This document shows positions 47,077-57,209 of a DNA stretch of 64,000 nt, piece by piece. The stretch is from Rhodospirillales bacterium (GTDB lineage Bacteria > Pseudomonadota > Alphaproteobacteria > Rhodospirillales > Casp-alpha2): NCBI GenBank assembly GCA_017640505.1, contig JAEPQO010000003.1, positions 186,001 through 250,000 on the forward strand. The letters run 5' to 3'. How positions within the stretch are numbered: position 1 is the stretch's first letter; every line of letters starts with the position of its first letter. Both the position numbers and the translations under genes were made by a program. The notes beneath the pieces were generated by a model. That model made no database searches. It was given only the letters and a program-made list of their open reading frames with translations, and was not told the DNA's origin.

Positions 47077-48462
47077 CTAGAAGCCGAGCGACAGGTTCTT
47101 GCTGTCCAGCCGGCCCATGGCGAGCAGAAGCTGATAGACGGCGAGGCGTTCGTCGTAAAAAGCGGACGTGTAGTTGATCTGGGCGTTGTTGACCTCGTTC
47201 TCGGCGTCGAGAACGTTGATCACGGTTTCCTTGCCCGCTTCACGCAGTTTCTTCCGGCTTTCGAACACTTCGGATGCGATGTTGACCGCATTCTCCAGCA
47301 GTTCGAGCCGTTCGCGAGCCGTCAACAGCGACTGCCAGGCCAGTTTCGACTGCTCGATGACCTTGCGGACCGTATATTCGTGCTGATCCTTGGACGCATG
47401 ATAGTCGTATGCGGCCTGTGCCATCGACGCCCGCGTCGAGAAGCCGGAGAACAGTTCCCACGTGCTTGTCAGGACGAGCGAGTAATCACGCCGTGTGCCG
47501 AGCGTCGCATTGTTGTGCTTTTCGTAGTTGTACGTGCCTTCGAGGTCGACCGTCGGGAACAGTTCGGCGCGCACCGTCCTGCGGCGTTCGCGCGCGACTT
47601 CCACCGTGGTGCCGGAGTTGCCGACAGCGGGGTTCTCGATCACGGCGATATCGATGGATTTCGACAGCTCGCTCGGGACAAGGTCGATCGGCGGTTCCGG
47701 ATCGAGCATCGCTTCGACGTCGGGGGAGTGGTCGAAGACCTGCGTATAGCGGCTGATGGCGTCTTCGAGCGCGCCCTCGAAATTGACGCGGCGTTCCTTG
47801 GCGATCTGCAGCCGCGACTTGGCCTGCAACACATCGACCGCAACGCCTGAGCCGCGCTGAACGCGTTCGTCTTCCAGGTTGAGCTGACGCTGGATGGTCG
47901 CTTCGTTTTCGCGTGCCAGTTCGATCAGGCGGCGCTGGCGCAATACGTCGATATAGACCTGGATGCCTTCGAAGATCGTATTCTGACGCGTGCCCTCGAA
48001 CGAAATCTGCGCAAGTTCCCGGTTCAGGCGCGCCGTGCGTACTGCGGACGCCGTGGCGTATCCGTTGAAGATGTTCTGCGTGACCGACAGGGAGGCCGTG
48101 TTGCGCGTGCGGCCGAAGGCGTTCCCGCCGGGGGCGTTGTCACTTCGCGCCGACGGGCTGTCGATGTTCTCGTAACCGGCATCGCCGGTCACCGACACGG
48201 TCGGGTAAAAATCCGCTTTCGCCGCATCGACACCCTTGCGCGACGACTGCAGCGATTTTTCCGCAGCCTTGATCTGCGGATGGCGGTTCAGAAGTCCGGT
48301 GAGTTCGATCTCAAGCGGGTTGGCCGTGGCATCACCCGCCATGCCGACAATGGTGGCGGCAATGGTCAGACAGATTGTGAACCGTGATGTGGCCAAGCTG
48401 AGGCTCCTGATGCCCTGTCCCTCATTCGCTGCGCAATTGCATATGACGCGAGGCAACGACAA
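47077..48462 (-). CDS. tolC: TolC-family outer-membrane channel protein
   Basis: The protein (up to 461 residues) has a signal peptide (TICLTIAATIVGMAGDATA) and two long helical repeats with outer-membrane strands: ADFYPTVSVTGDAGYEN...RNTASLSVTQNIFNGYATASAV in the first half and AELFPTVDLEGTYNYE...SLVLTSTWELFSGFSTRASM in the second. This is the TolC duplication. It provides the outer-membrane exit for type I secretion or RND efflux. The start is uncertain: about 26 residues precede the signal core, and a TTG nearer to it could be used. No partner pump is adjacent. Confidence 0.93.
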   Translation of the reverse strand: MSLPRVICNCAANEGQGIRSLSLATSRFTICLTIAATIVGMAGDATANPLEIELTGLLNRHPQIKAAEKSLQSSRKGVDAAKADFYPTVSVTGDAGYENIDSPSARSDNAPGGNAFGRTRNTASLSVTQNIFNGYATASAVRTARLNRELAQISFEGTRQNTIFEGIQVYIDVLRQRRLIELARENEATIQRQLNLEDERVQRGSGVAVDVLQAKSRLQIAKERRVNFEGALEDAISRYTQVFDHSPDVEAMLDPEPPIDLVPSELSKSIDIAVIENPAVGNSGTTVEVARERRRTVRAELFPTVDLEGTYNYEKHNNATLGTRRDYSLVLTSTWELFSGFSTRASMAQAAYDYHASKDQHEYTVRKVIEQSKLAWQSLLTARERLELLENAVNIASEVFESRKKLREAGKETVINVLDAENEVNNAQINYTSAFYDERLAVYQLLLAMGRLDSKNLSLGF

Positions 48463-48564
48463 GCGATTCGGTTAAAAAATACCGGTTTGCCGTTTGGCAT
48501 ACAAGATTTAGCGTTAATATCCGCTGAATCCGCACAATTTTTTGCGCCCCCGGGACGCGCCGGA

Positions 48565-51500
48565 TCAGTCCTCCGGCGCGCCGAATCCACCGCCACCCGG
48601 GGTACGAAGCTCGAACACATCGCCCGGATGCATCTCGGTTTCATCGTTGCCGCGAAGCCGGTCGACGCTGCCGTCGGCGCGGTAAACGGCGTTTTCGCCC
48701 CGTGCACCCGGCTTGCCGCCTTTCAGCCCCCACGGGTCGGTATGGCGATGGCTCGATAGTGTGGTCGCGGTCATCGTCTCCAGGAACCGCATGCGCCGGA
48801 CAACGCCGTCGCCGCCATGATGTGCGCCGTCGCCACCGGAACCCCGGCGAATCGAGAATTCCTCGACCCGGACCGGGAAGCGGTTCTCCAGGACCTCGGT
48901 GTCGGTCATGCGCGTGTTGGTCATGTGCGAATGCACCGCGTCGCAGCCGTCGAACGTGGCGCCCGCACCGGTGCCGCCGCAGATGGTCTCGTAGTTCTGA
49001 TAGACGTCGTTGCCGTAGACGAAGTTGTTCATCGTCCCTTGCGCCGACGCCATCACGCCGAGTGCACCGTATAGCGCATCGGTGATGCACTGCGAGACCT
49101 CGGTGTTCCCGGCGATCACCGCCGCCGGATACTCGGGGCTGATGATCGATTTCTCCGGCACCTTGATCTTGAGCGGCTTCAGGCAGCCTTCGTTGAGCGG
49201 GATCTCGTCGTCGACCAGGGTCCGGAACACGTAAAGCACCGCTGCCTTACAGACCGCGAGCGGGGCATTGTAGTTGTGGTTCCCCTGCGGTGACGTGCCG
49301 GTGAAGTCGATCTTCGCCTCACGCGCATCACGGTCGACCGTGATCTTCACCTGGATCTGGTCGCCGTTGTCCATCGGGTAGGTGAATTCGCCGTCGGCCA
49401 GCACGTCGAGAACGCGGCGGACCGATTCCTCGGCATTGTCCTGCACATGGCCCATGTACGCATGGACGACATCGAGCCCGAAGTGCTGGATCATCTTGCG
49501 CAGCTCGCGCACGCCGGTTTCGTTGGCGGCGATCTGCGCCGTCAGGTCGGCCATGTTCTGCATCGGGTTGCGGCACGGATACTTGCCGGACTTCAGCAGG
49601 TCATAGGTCTCCTTTTCGCGGAGACGGCCTTCCTCGACGAGCAGGAAGTTGTCGATCAGCACGCCTTCGTCCTCGATATGGGTCGAATCCGGCGGCGCCG
49701 AACCCGGCGTGCGGCCGCCGATGTCGGCCTGGTGGCCGCGCGAGCCGACATAGAACAGGATGTCCTTGCCGTTGTCGTTGAACACCGGCGTGATCACGGT
49801 GACGTCGGGCAGATGCGTGCCGCCGTTGTAGGGCGCGTTGAGGGCGTAGACATTGCCCGGTTTGATCTGCCCCGCGTTCTCGCGGATGACGGTCTTGATG
49901 CTCTCGCCCATGGAACCCAGGTGCACCGGCATGTGCGGCGCGTTGGCGACGAGATTGCCCTCGATATCGAAAATCGCGCAGCTGAAGTCGAGGCGCTCCT
50001 TGATGTTGACGGAATAAGCCGTGTTGGCGAGCGTCGCGCCCATCTGCTCGGCGATCGACATGAACAGGTTGTTGAAGATTTCCAGCATCACCGGATCGGC
50101 TTCGGTGCCGACGGCGAAGGTTTGCGGCCGTTCCTTGAAGCGCTTCAAGATCAGGTGGCCGCGCGAATTCAGGTACGCCTGCCAGCCCGGTTCGACGACG
50201 GTCGTCGCCGTATCCTCGGTGATGACGGCCGGGCCGTCGACCTTGTCGCCCGGCATGAACGATTCGCGTGCATATACCGGCGTATCGTGATGCTCGCCGC
50301 CGGAATACATGCTGACCGTATCGCGCGGCGGAATCGATTTGCCGTCCGACGTTTCTTTCATTTCCGGGTCGATCATCGACTCGGTGGCGCCCACGGCTTC
50401 GACCGCCAGGGCCTCCATGACCAGCTTGCGGCCTTCAGGTACGAAACCGAACCGCTGACGGTGCAACTCTTCGAACTCGGCGGCCATCGACGCGGCATCG
50501 CTAAGCGAAACCACCAGCGCGCTGTCCGTGCCTTCGTAGCGCAGGTGCACGCGGCGATGCTCGGTGACGTTCTTGGCGTCGATGCCTTGCGACGTGACCT
50601 CTTTGGCAGCGTCCGCAGCCATCTCGTCGAGCGTCGGGATCACGCGCTTGACCGCGTCGTCGTCGAGTGGCTCCTGCACCGAACGTTCCCTGAGGGCACG
50701 GATGTCGGCAAGCCCCATGCCGTACGCCGACAGCACGCCCGCGAACGGGTGCACAAAGACGGTCTTCATGCCGAGCGAGTCGGCGACGAGGCACGCGTGC
50801 TGGCCGCCCGCACCGCCGAAGCAGTTGAGGACGTAGTTGGTAATGTCGTAACCGCGCTGCACCGAGATCTGCTTGATGGCGTTGGCCATGTTCTCGACGG
50901 CGATGGTCAGGAACCCTTCGGCGATGTCTTCCGGCGAGCGGCGGGCTTCGCCGGTGTCTTTCGCGATGCGGTCGGCAAGCTCGTCGAACTTCTGGCGCAC
51001 CACGTCGCCGTCGAGCGGCTGGTCGGCGTTTGGACCGAACACGCTCGGGAAGAACTGCGGCTGGATCTTGCCCAGCATGACGTTGCAGTCGGTGACCGCC
51101 AGCGGTCCGCCGCGGCGGTAGCATGCCGGCCCCGGGTTGGCACCGGCACTTTCCGGGCCGACGCGGAACCTGGCACCATCGAACGCCAGGATCGAGCCGC
51201 CGCCGGCGGCGACGGTGTGGATGTTCATCATCGGCGCGCGCATGCGCACGCCGGCGACCACGTTCTCGAGCGAGCGCTCGTATTCGCCGTCGAAGTGTGC
51301 GACGTCGGTCGACGTGCCACCCATGTCGAAACCGATGATGTTGTCGAAGCCGGCGATCTGTGCGGTGCGGACCATGCCGACGACACCGCCTGCGGGGCCG
51401 CTGAGGATGCTGTCCTTGCCCTGGAACAGCTTGGCGTCGGTCAACCCGCCGTTCGACTGCATGAACATCAGGCGCGGGCCGTTCTCGCCGCCCGCTTCGA

Positions 51501-52179
51501 GATCGGCGGCAACACGGTCGACGTAGCGTCTCAGGATCGGTGACAGGTAAGCGTCGACCACGGTGGTATCGCCACGCGAGACCAGCTTGATCAGCGGGCT
51601 GACCTGGTGCGAGACGGAAATCTGCGTGAAGCCGATTTCCTTCGCGATCTCGCCCGCCCGTTCTTCATGCCCGGTGTGCTTGTAGCCGTGCATGAAGGCG
51701 ATGGCGACGGCGCGGATACCGTCGTCATAGATTTTCTGAAGCCCGTCACGCAGGGCGTCTTCGTTCAGCGGGGTGAGCACCTCGCCGTCGACGGCAACGC
51801 GTTCGTCGGCCTCGAGGACGGTTTCGTAAACGAGCTCCGGCAGCTTGATATGCATGTCGAACAGCCGCGGCCGGTTCTGGTAACCGATGCGGAGCGCATC
51901 GCCGAAGCCCTTGGTGATGACCAGCGCCGTGCGGTCGCCCTTGCGTTCCAAAAGCGCGTTGGTGGCGACCGTCGTGCCCATCTTGACCGCCTGCACCTTG
52001 CCGGGCGGGACCGCATCACCCTTGTCGATCCCCAAGAGATCGCGGATGCCCTGAAGGGCCGCGTCTTCATATTGCTCCGGGTTTTCCGAAAGCAGTTTGT
52101 GGGTGACCAGTTCACCGTTGGGTTTGCGGGCTACGAGGTCGGTAAAAGTGCCGCCCCGGTCGATCCAGATTTGCCACAT
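48565..52179 (-). CDS. 5-oxoprolinase (ATP-hydrolysing), fused HyuA-HyuB type
   Basis: The 1,204-residue enzyme opens 5-oxo-L-proline to L-glutamate using ATP. The N-terminal HyuA-like half (1 to about 690) has [36 protein letters not shown] and [19 protein letters not shown]. The C-terminal HyuB-like half has [31 protein letters not shown] and ends with [20 protein letters not shown] and a [10 protein letters not shown] tail. I use the ATG at 52179 ([10 protein letters not shown]), which has GGAG at good distance, instead of one nine codons upstream. It is last in an operon with a TRAP importer and a DUF1445 protein. Confidence 0.93.
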   Translation of the reverse strand: MWQIWIDRGGTFTDLVARKPNGELVTHKLLSENPEQYEDAALQGIRDLLGIDKGDAVPPGKVQAVKMGTTVATNALLERKGDRTALVITKGFGDALRIGYQNRPRLFDMHIKLPELVYETVLEADERVAVDGEVLTPLNEDALRDGLQKIYDDGIRAVAIAFMHGYKHTGHEERAGEIAKEIGFTQISVSHQVSPLIKLVSRGDTTVVDAYLSPILRRYVDRVAADLEAGGENGPRLMFMQSNGGLTDAKLFQGKDSILSGPAGGVVGMVRTAQIAGFDNIIGFDMGGTSTDVAHFDGEYERSLENVVAGVRMRAPMMNIHTVAAGGGSILAFDGARFRVGPESAGANPGPACYRRGGPLAVTDCNVMLGKIQPQFFPSVFGPNADQPLDGDVVRQKFDELADRIAKDTGEARRSPEDIAEGFLTIAVENMANAIKQISVQRGYDITNYVLNCFGGAGGQHACLVADSLGMKTVFVHPFAGVLSAYGMGLADIRALRERSVQEPLDDDAVKRVIPTLDEMAADAAKEVTSQGIDAKNVTEHRRVHLRYEGTDSALVVSLSDAASMAAEFEELHRQRFGFVPEGRKLVMEALAVEAVGATESMIDPEMKETSDGKSIPPRDTVSMYSGGEHHDTPVYARESFMPGDKVDGPAVITEDTATTVVEPGWQAYLNSRGHLILKRFKERPQTFAVGTEADPVMLEIFNNLFMSIAEQMGATLANTAYSVNIKERLDFSCAIFDIEGNLVANAPHMPVHLGSMGESIKTVIRENAGQIKPGNVYALNAPYNGGTHLPDVTVITPVFNDNGKDILFYVGSRGHQADIGGRTPGSAPPDSTHIEDEGVLIDNFLLVEEGRLREKETYDLLKSGKYPCRNPMQNMADLTAQIAANETGVRELRKMIQHFGLDVVHAYMGHVQDNAEESVRRVLDVLADGEFTYPMDNGDQIQVKITVDRDAREAKIDFTGTSPQGNHNYNAPLAVCKAAVLYVFRTLVDDEIPLNEGCLKPLKIKVPEKSIISPEYPAAVIAGNTEVSQCITDALYGALGVMASAQGTMNNFVYGNDVYQNYETICGGTGAGATFDGCDAVHSHMTNTRMTDTEVLENRFPVRVEEFSIRRGSGGDGAHHGGDGVVRRMRFLETMTATTLSSHRHTDPWGLKGGKPGARGENAVYRADGSVDRLRGNDETEMHPGDVFELRTPGGGGFGAPED

Positions 52180-52242
52180 GGCAAGCGTCTCCATTGCTTC
52201 GGGCACACGTCGAGCGTGAGAACCCTATTTCTCGAATAAAAG

Positions 52243-53526
52243 TCAGTAGAACTGTTGCGGCAGCCAGAGCGCGATTTGAGGGAAGGCCAGTAACAGGCCG
52301 ACCATCGCGAACATGGCCAACACAAACGGGAACGTGCCGATCATCACGTCGTTCAGGCCGCCGCCTTTGCGGATGCCCTGGACGACATAAAGGTTGATGC
52401 CGATGGGGGGCGTGATCAGCGCCGCCTCAAGTAACACCATGAGCACAATCCCGAACCACACCGGGTCGAACCCGAGCTGTATCACCACCGGCGCAATCAG
52501 CGGTGCCGTTGTCAGCAGCATCGAAAGCGTTTCCATGAAGCACCCGAGGATGATGTAGAAGACGACGATCATCAGCATCGTTTCCATCGGGCTCAGGCCC
52601 AGGCTGGTGATGAAGTCGGCCAGCGCCTGCGTCAGGCCGACGGCGCCGAGGATGAAGTTCAGGAAGATCGCGGCCAGGATGATCAGCATGATCATCGCCG
52701 TGGTCCGCATGGTGCCCTCGATGGCGCGCTTCAGCATTTCGATGTTCAGCGTGCGGTTGGCGGCAGCAAGGCCCATCGATGCGATCACGCCGAGCGAGGC
52801 ACCCTCGGTCGGGGTTGCGACACCAGCATAAATCGAACCGACGACGACGAGGAAAATGCCGAGCGGCGGCAGAAGCCCCGACAGCGAGCGGACCTTGGCG
52901 CCCCAGTCCTGCGGTACCGGATCGCCATCCCATTGCGGACGCAAAAGGCATGCAAGCGCGACGGTCGCCATGAATAGGAGCGCCAGCACGAGGCCGGGGA
53001 TGAAGCCGGCGAGATAAAGTTCGGGGACCGACGTGTCGGTCAGCAGGCCGTAGATGATCAGATTGATCGACGGCGGGATGAGGATGCCGAGCGTCCCGCC
53101 GGCGGCAATGGTGCCGAGGAACAGGCGCTCGTTGTAGTTATGCTTCTCGACTTCCGGCAGCGCCACGGTGCCGATGGTGGCCGCCGTGGCGACACTGGAG
53201 CCGGACGTTGCGGCAAACAGCGCGCACGAGCCGATGTTCGAATGCATGAGGCCGCCCGGCAGCCAACCGAGCCACTGTACCATGCCCTCGTACATGCGTT
53301 CGGTGATACCGGAACGCAGCAGAATTTCGCCCATGAGCACGAACATCGGAATGGCGACAAGAAGGAACTCGACCGAGTTCTGCCAGAAGATATCGCCGAT
53401 CGCGAGGTGCAGCGGCATGAACGAATGAACGTTCGACATGAACAGGCCGAGCCAGCCGAGCACGGCGGCAATCGGCACGCTGAGCGCGACCAGCACCATG
53501 AGAAAGACAATTGCTTGAATCAACAT
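52243..53526 (-). CDS. TRAP transporter large permease (DctM type)
   Basis: The 427-residue permease has about 12 hydrophobic helices with VAIPMFVLMGEILLRSGITERMYEGM, GSCALFAATSGSSVATAATIGTVALPE and LGILIPPSINLIIYGLLTDTSVPELYLAGFIPG, the standard DctM motifs. It imports the ligand captured by the protein at 54169. It lies between the small permease (9-bp gap) and the 5-oxoprolinase gene (63-bp gap). Confidence 0.94.
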   Translation of the reverse strand: MLIQAIVFLMVLVALSVPIAAVLGWLGLFMSNVHSFMPLHLAIGDIFWQNSVEFLLVAIPMFVLMGEILLRSGITERMYEGMVQWLGWLPGGLMHSNIGSCALFAATSGSSVATAATIGTVALPEVEKHNYNERLFLGTIAAGGTLGILIPPSINLIIYGLLTDTSVPELYLAGFIPGLVLALLFMATVALACLLRPQWDGDPVPQDWGAKVRSLSGLLPPLGIFLVVVGSIYAGVATPTEGASLGVIASMGLAAANRTLNIEMLKRAIEGTMRTTAMIMLIILAAIFLNFILGAVGLTQALADFITSLGLSPMETMLMIVVFYIILGCFMETLSMLLTTAPLIAPVVIQLGFDPVWFGIVLMVLLEAALITPPIGINLYVVQGIRKGGGLNDVMIGTFPFVLAMFAMVGLLLAFPQIALWLPQQFY

Positions 53527-53535
53527 GGCGGCGGC

Positions 53536-54102
53536 TCAGCTTTCTTCTTCGATCTGTTCGTCGAGCGACTTGATGCCGACGGTTTGCTGGATGGCGGCCC
53601 AGTCGCGCTTGAACAGCGAGACCAGGACGGAAAGGGTCATCACGAAACCGGTCACGACGCACAGCAGAAGCCCTGCGAACCAGAGGGTCTGCGGGATCGC
53701 CAGCGGTGTCCGGAGCGGGGTGATGGAACGGGACTGGTTGGCGTACGTGTCGCCAAGTAGCAGCGACGCGCGCCACGTCACATACGTAAGAAACGAGATC
53801 AGCAAAACGTGACCGACAATATCGAGCGTGCCGCGCAGCCAGACCGGCAGATGCTGGTATAGCGCATCGACGCGGATGTTGGCGCGGTGCAGCAGCGCGT
53901 AGGTCAGGGAGCCTGCGGTGGCGATGCCGAACGCATAGCCCGAAAGTTCGTCCGATCCGCCCATGGAAATGTTGAACAGTTTCCTGAGGATCACATCGAC
54001 GGTGACGATCAGTGCGGCCAGGATGAGGAGCGCACCGCCCAGCCAAACCAGGCGCAGAGCGATCCCGTCCAGGCCTTTCAAGGTCTTATCGAGGATATTC
54101 AC
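53536..54102 (-). CDS. TRAP transporter small permease (DctQ type)
   Basis: The 188-residue membrane protein has four helices and the DctQ segment VDVILRKLFNISMGGSDELSGYAFGIATAGSLTYALLHRANIRVDAL. It pairs with the large permease encoded immediately downstream. Confidence 0.91.
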   Translation of the reverse strand: MNILDKTLKGLDGIALRLVWLGGALLILAALIVTVDVILRKLFNISMGGSDELSGYAFGIATAGSLTYALLHRANIRVDALYQHLPVWLRGTLDIVGHVLLISFLTYVTWRASLLLGDTYANQSRSITPLRTPLAIPQTLWFAGLLLCVVTGFVMTLSVLVSLFKRDWAAIQQTVGIKSLDEQIEEES

Positions 54103-54123
54103 GTGCGGGCTCCGAGGAAATGA

Positions 54124-54155
54124 CCGGCCGGGCGCACGCCAGTGCGCCCGGCCGG
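54124..54155 (-). other. Strong stem-loop between binding-protein and permease genes of the second TRAP operon
   Basis: CCGGCCGGGCGCAC and GTGCGCCCGGCCGG form a perfect 14-bp stem around GCCA, with no T run. It occupies most of the 66-bp gap between the binding-protein stop and the dctQ start, the same place as the hairpin at 30210-30237 in the first TRAP operon. Confidence 0.75.
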
Positions 54156-54168
54156 ACTGTGGTTGGCC

Positions 54169-55218
54169 TTACTTCTTGGCGGTGATGCCGACGATCGGGC
54201 CGACAACCTTGTTCCACGTTTCAACGCATTCGGCGCTGCAACGGTCCGCCCAGTTCTTGACGACGACATCCTGCGCAATGACTTTTTGCTTCTTGATGTC
54301 TTCGGCCGACGGTTCAACCAGCTTCATGCCGCCGACCGGACCGAGCGGGCATTCCTTGCCGGTCAGGCACTGGATGGCCAGCGCGTCTTCCTTGCCGGTT
54401 TCTTCCCACATGCGGTCGGTCAGCTTGTCGATTTCGCTCTGCAGCGTCTTCTGCTGGTCGGCAGACAGGCTGTTCCAGGTCTTCAGGCTGATCGCACCGA
54501 AGGCGATACCCCAGCCGACGCGCATCGTGTAGGCGTGCGTCGCGGCCTGGTACCACTTGGCGTTATAGGCTGGCATGGTGCCGGTGATGCCGCAGTCGAC
54601 GACGCCTTTCTGCAGCGCCGGGATAACCTCGGCAAACGCCACGGTGACCGACGTGCCGCCGACACCCTGGACGAAGTCGGCCAGCGAGGCGGTGTAGGTA
54701 CGGATCTTCTTGCCCTTGAGATCGTCGATCGAGTTGATCTCGGCATTGCACCACAGGTTCTGGCTCGGGAACGGATACAGCTGCATCAGCTTGGAATCGT
54801 AAATTTCCTCGAACTTCTTGGCCATGATCGGGAAGTAGGCATCGACGACCTTACGCTCGGTTTCGATGTCCTGCGCCAGCGACGACAGATCGACGCCGTC
54901 GAACATCGCGTTCTCCGCCGACACGTACCCCATGACGCCATGCGCGTAGTTGAACACGCCCTGTTTCAGGAGGCGCATGATTTCGAAGCCCTTCAGGCCG
55001 AGGTCGGTCTGCGGCTTGATTTCACCCTTGATGGAGCCGCCGGACGCTTTGCCGATGACGTCGCTCCAGAACGGGCCTTCGTGTTTTTGATAGTTGGTCA
55101 GGTTGCCCCACGTGCCGACGGCCTTGATGGTGACATCCGCTGCCGATGCCGGGGCCGTCGCCGACATGGCGGCGATGCCGAAGGCACAGGCAAGTCCAAT
55201 GGTTTTTAGACGTCTCAT
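54169..55218 (-). CDS. TRAP transporter substrate-binding protein (DctP type)
   Basis: The 349-residue protein has a Sec signal (ACAFGIAAMSATAPASA, cut near residue 27) and DctP motifs, including INSIDDLKGKKIRTYTASLADFVQGVGGTSVTVAFAEVIPALQKGVVDCGITG, with the Arg that binds a ligand carboxylate. Two C-terminal cysteines in RCSAEC may form a disulphide. Operon context with 5-oxoprolinase points to 5-oxoproline (pyroglutamate) or a close relative as ligand; this is inference. Confidence 0.92.
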   Translation of the reverse strand: MRRLKTIGLACAFGIAAMSATAPASAADVTIKAVGTWGNLTNYQKHEGPFWSDVIGKASGGSIKGEIKPQTDLGLKGFEIMRLLKQGVFNYAHGVMGYVSAENAMFDGVDLSSLAQDIETERKVVDAYFPIMAKKFEEIYDSKLMQLYPFPSQNLWCNAEINSIDDLKGKKIRTYTASLADFVQGVGGTSVTVAFAEVIPALQKGVVDCGITGTMPAYNAKWYQAATHAYTMRVGWGIAFGAISLKTWNSLSADQQKTLQSEIDKLTDRMWEETGKEDALAIQCLTGKECPLGPVGGMKLVEPSAEDIKKQKVIAQDVVVKNWADRCSAECVETWNKVVGPIVGITAKK

Positions 55219-55238
55219 TCGTAAATCTCCCTAATGGT

Positions 55239-56087
55239 TCATGAGGTTGGTTTTTTAGAGTCCGTGGCCCAGGCGGGAACATCTGTCACCAGCATCCTGC
55301 CAGGGGCGTGCGTGATGCAGATCGACGGACGCGCCGATCTGACGGCATTCTGCGGCGTTACACCGCAAGCCCAGAAGACGGGGATCTCGCCGTCCCTGAA
55401 TTCGGTTTTGTCGCCCCAGTCGGGGGCGTCGATGTCGCTGATGCCGATCTCGGCCGGATCGCCGATGTGGACCGGCTGACCGTGCGCATGCGGAAACCGC
55501 GCGCAGATCGCACTGGCACGGATCGCATCCTTTTTGCTGAGCGGGCGCATGGAGACAACGGTTCCGCCGGAAAACGGACCGGCCGGTTCCGTCATGATGT
55601 TGGTGACGTACATGCCGACCGTCTTGTTCTCGTCGATATGGCGGAGCCGGATTCCGTCCGCCATCAGTGCATCCTCGAAGCTGAACGAGCAGCCGATGGC
55701 GAAAGCGACGAAATCGTCGCGCCAAAGCCGGGTGATGTCGGAAACCTCGTCGACCAGCTCGCCGTTCTCGTATACGCGGTAAAGCGGTACGTCGGAGCGG
55801 ATGTCGATGTCATCGCCCAGGGTGTGCATCATCGGATTGCCGGTGTCCGAGACGCCGATCAGCGGACAAGGCTGTGGATTGCGCTGGCAGTAGCGCGCGA
55901 AGTCGAGTGCGTATTCGGCAGGAAGGATCGCGACGTTGCCCTGAAGCATGCCGGGTGCGATGCCCGCGGTATGGCCGACATAGTCGCCGCTGCGGAAATG
56001 CCGGCGCGCTTCGGCGGCGGTCATGCCGGCAAAATCTTCGTAAGCCATGTATGAAGCAGCCGTTTGGGCCTCGGCGGCGTTGCCCAT
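55239..56087 (-). CDS. DUF1445 family protein (putative hydro-lyase/D-glutamate cyclase-like)
   Basis: The 282-residue protein carries DUF1445 landmarks: [81 protein letters not shown] and [12 protein letters not shown]. The family includes Bacillus YcsI, whose gene lies beside the PxpABC 5-oxoprolinase genes, and is related to the mammalian D-glutamate cyclase that makes 5-oxo-D-proline. Being first in an operon that ends in 5-oxoprolinase supports a role in 5-oxoproline or D-glutamate metabolism. No signal peptide is present, so it is cytoplasmic. Confidence 0.87.
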   Translation of the reverse strand: MGNAAEAQTAASYMAYEDFAGMTAAEARRHFRSGDYVGHTAGIAPGMLQGNVAILPAEYALDFARYCQRNPQPCPLIGVSDTGNPMMHTLGDDIDIRSDVPLYRVYENGELVDEVSDITRLWRDDFVAFAIGCSFSFEDALMADGIRLRHIDENKTVGMYVTNIMTEPAGPFSGGTVVSMRPLSKKDAIRASAICARFPHAHGQPVHIGDPAEIGISDIDAPDWGDKTEFRDGEIPVFWACGVTPQNAVRSARPSICITHAPGRMLVTDVPAWATDSKKPTS

Positions 56088-56165
56088 GCTCTCCCCCCAA
56101 ATTTTCTATATGCCAACCGATCTGGTGGCCTCTGTCGATAGAAATCTAAGCAAACCCGGGGACAA

Positions 56166-56193
56166 AAAGTCTAATTTATAATTTTTAGACTTT
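56166..56193. promoter_or_regulatory. Inverted repeat operator in the lysR/DUF1445 divergent spacer
   Basis: AAAGTCTAA (56166-56174) and TTAGACTTT (56185-56193) are perfect inverted repeats with a 10-bp AT-rich spacer, inside the strikingly AT-rich 159-bp divergent region. The spacing and the T-N11-A core fit a LysR-type binding site, so the adjacent LysR protein probably controls both directions from here. Confidence 0.7.
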
Positions 56194-56246
56194 ATCATAA
56201 ATTTATTTTATAAGCATGCAGTGCGTGGATGGACGGTGAATAACCG

Positions 56247-57137
56247 ATGAATCTCAAGCAGTTGGACGCCTTTCTCTGGGTGGCGCGGCTCGGCAGTTTT
56301 TCTAAAACGGCGGAAAAACTGTTCACGACACAACCTGCGATTTCCAGCCGCATCGCCAATCTCGAAGACGAACTGCAGGTCGACCTGTTCACCCGCGACG
56401 GTGGCGAGGTCCGGTTGACGGCGACCGGTCGCGACCTGCTGGGCCTTGCCGAAGAAACGCTCGCCAGTGTGCAGGCGATGAAGGATCGGGCCGGCGTGCA
56501 GGCAGATGTGTCGGGTCTGCTGCGGTTGGGCGCGGCGGAAACCATCGTGCAGACGTGGCTGCCGGATCTGCTGGCCGAGCTGCAGGCGACGTACCCGGCG
56601 CTCGAGGTCGAGATCTCCGTCGACGTGACGTCGAACCTCCGCAACGATCTGGTCGAACACGCCGTCGACGTTGCCTTTTTGATGGGGCCGGTGTCGGAAT
56701 ACACCGTCACCAACACACCGCTGGGGCATTACCCGCTCGTCTGGGTGATGCGGCCCGAGCCCGGCGTCAAAGGACCCGTGAAGATGACACTGCAGGACAT
56801 GCGGGCTTTTCCGATCCTGTCGTTTCCGCGGAACACGCGGCCGTTCTTCGAGATCAACGAGGCGCTTCGTTCCAGGGGCACGAAGCCGTTCCGGCTTTTC
56901 CCGTCGTCGTCGCTGTCAGCGATCCAGCGCATGGCCGAACGCGGCCTCGGTATTGCCTCGATCCCGCGGGTCTTCGCGGCCAACGCGCTGGCCGACGGCC
57001 GCCTGATCGAGGTCGAATGCGACTGGCATCCGACACCGCTTCACTATACGGCAAGCTATATCGCCGATCCGTCCCGGCCGATCCTGGCGCGGGTCGTCGA
57101 AATGGCACGCGGCATCGCCCGTGAGCAGGCTGCATAG
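56247..57137 (+). CDS. LysR-family transcriptional regulator
   Basis: The 296-residue regulator has the N-terminal helix-turn-helix (LKQLDAFLWVARLGSFSKTAEKLFTTQPAISSRIANLEDEL, about 3-43, cited by position) and the two-lobed effector domain from about 90 on. It is divergent from the DUF1445-TRAP-oxoprolinase operon and most likely activates it with 5-oxoproline or a related compound as effector. The 2-hydroxyacid dehydrogenase gene follows in the same direction after 72 bp. Confidence 0.92.
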   Translation: MNLKQLDAFLWVARLGSFSKTAEKLFTTQPAISSRIANLEDELQVDLFTRDGGEVRLTATGRDLLGLAEETLASVQAMKDRAGVQADVSGLLRLGAAETIVQTWLPDLLAELQATYPALEVEISVDVTSNLRNDLVEHAVDVAFLMGPVSEYTVTNTPLGHYPLVWVMRPEPGVKGPVKMTLQDMRAFPILSFPRNTRPFFEINEALRSRGTKPFRLFPSSSLSAIQRMAERGLGIASIPRVFAANALADGRLIEVECDWHPTPLHYTASYIADPSRPILARVVEMARGIAREQAA

Positions 57138-57209
57138 GCACGTACCCCGATCTTGACCATCCGGCGACGGCACAGCACCTTAAGGCCAACTTAGGGGAGA
57201 AAAACAAAG

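Noticed and set aside
49447-51543. Open plus-strand frame of about 700 codons within the 5-oxoprolinase gene
   Set aside because: It is antisense to a fully conserved enzyme and has low-complexity Arg/Ala/Val/His composition with no recognisable motif.
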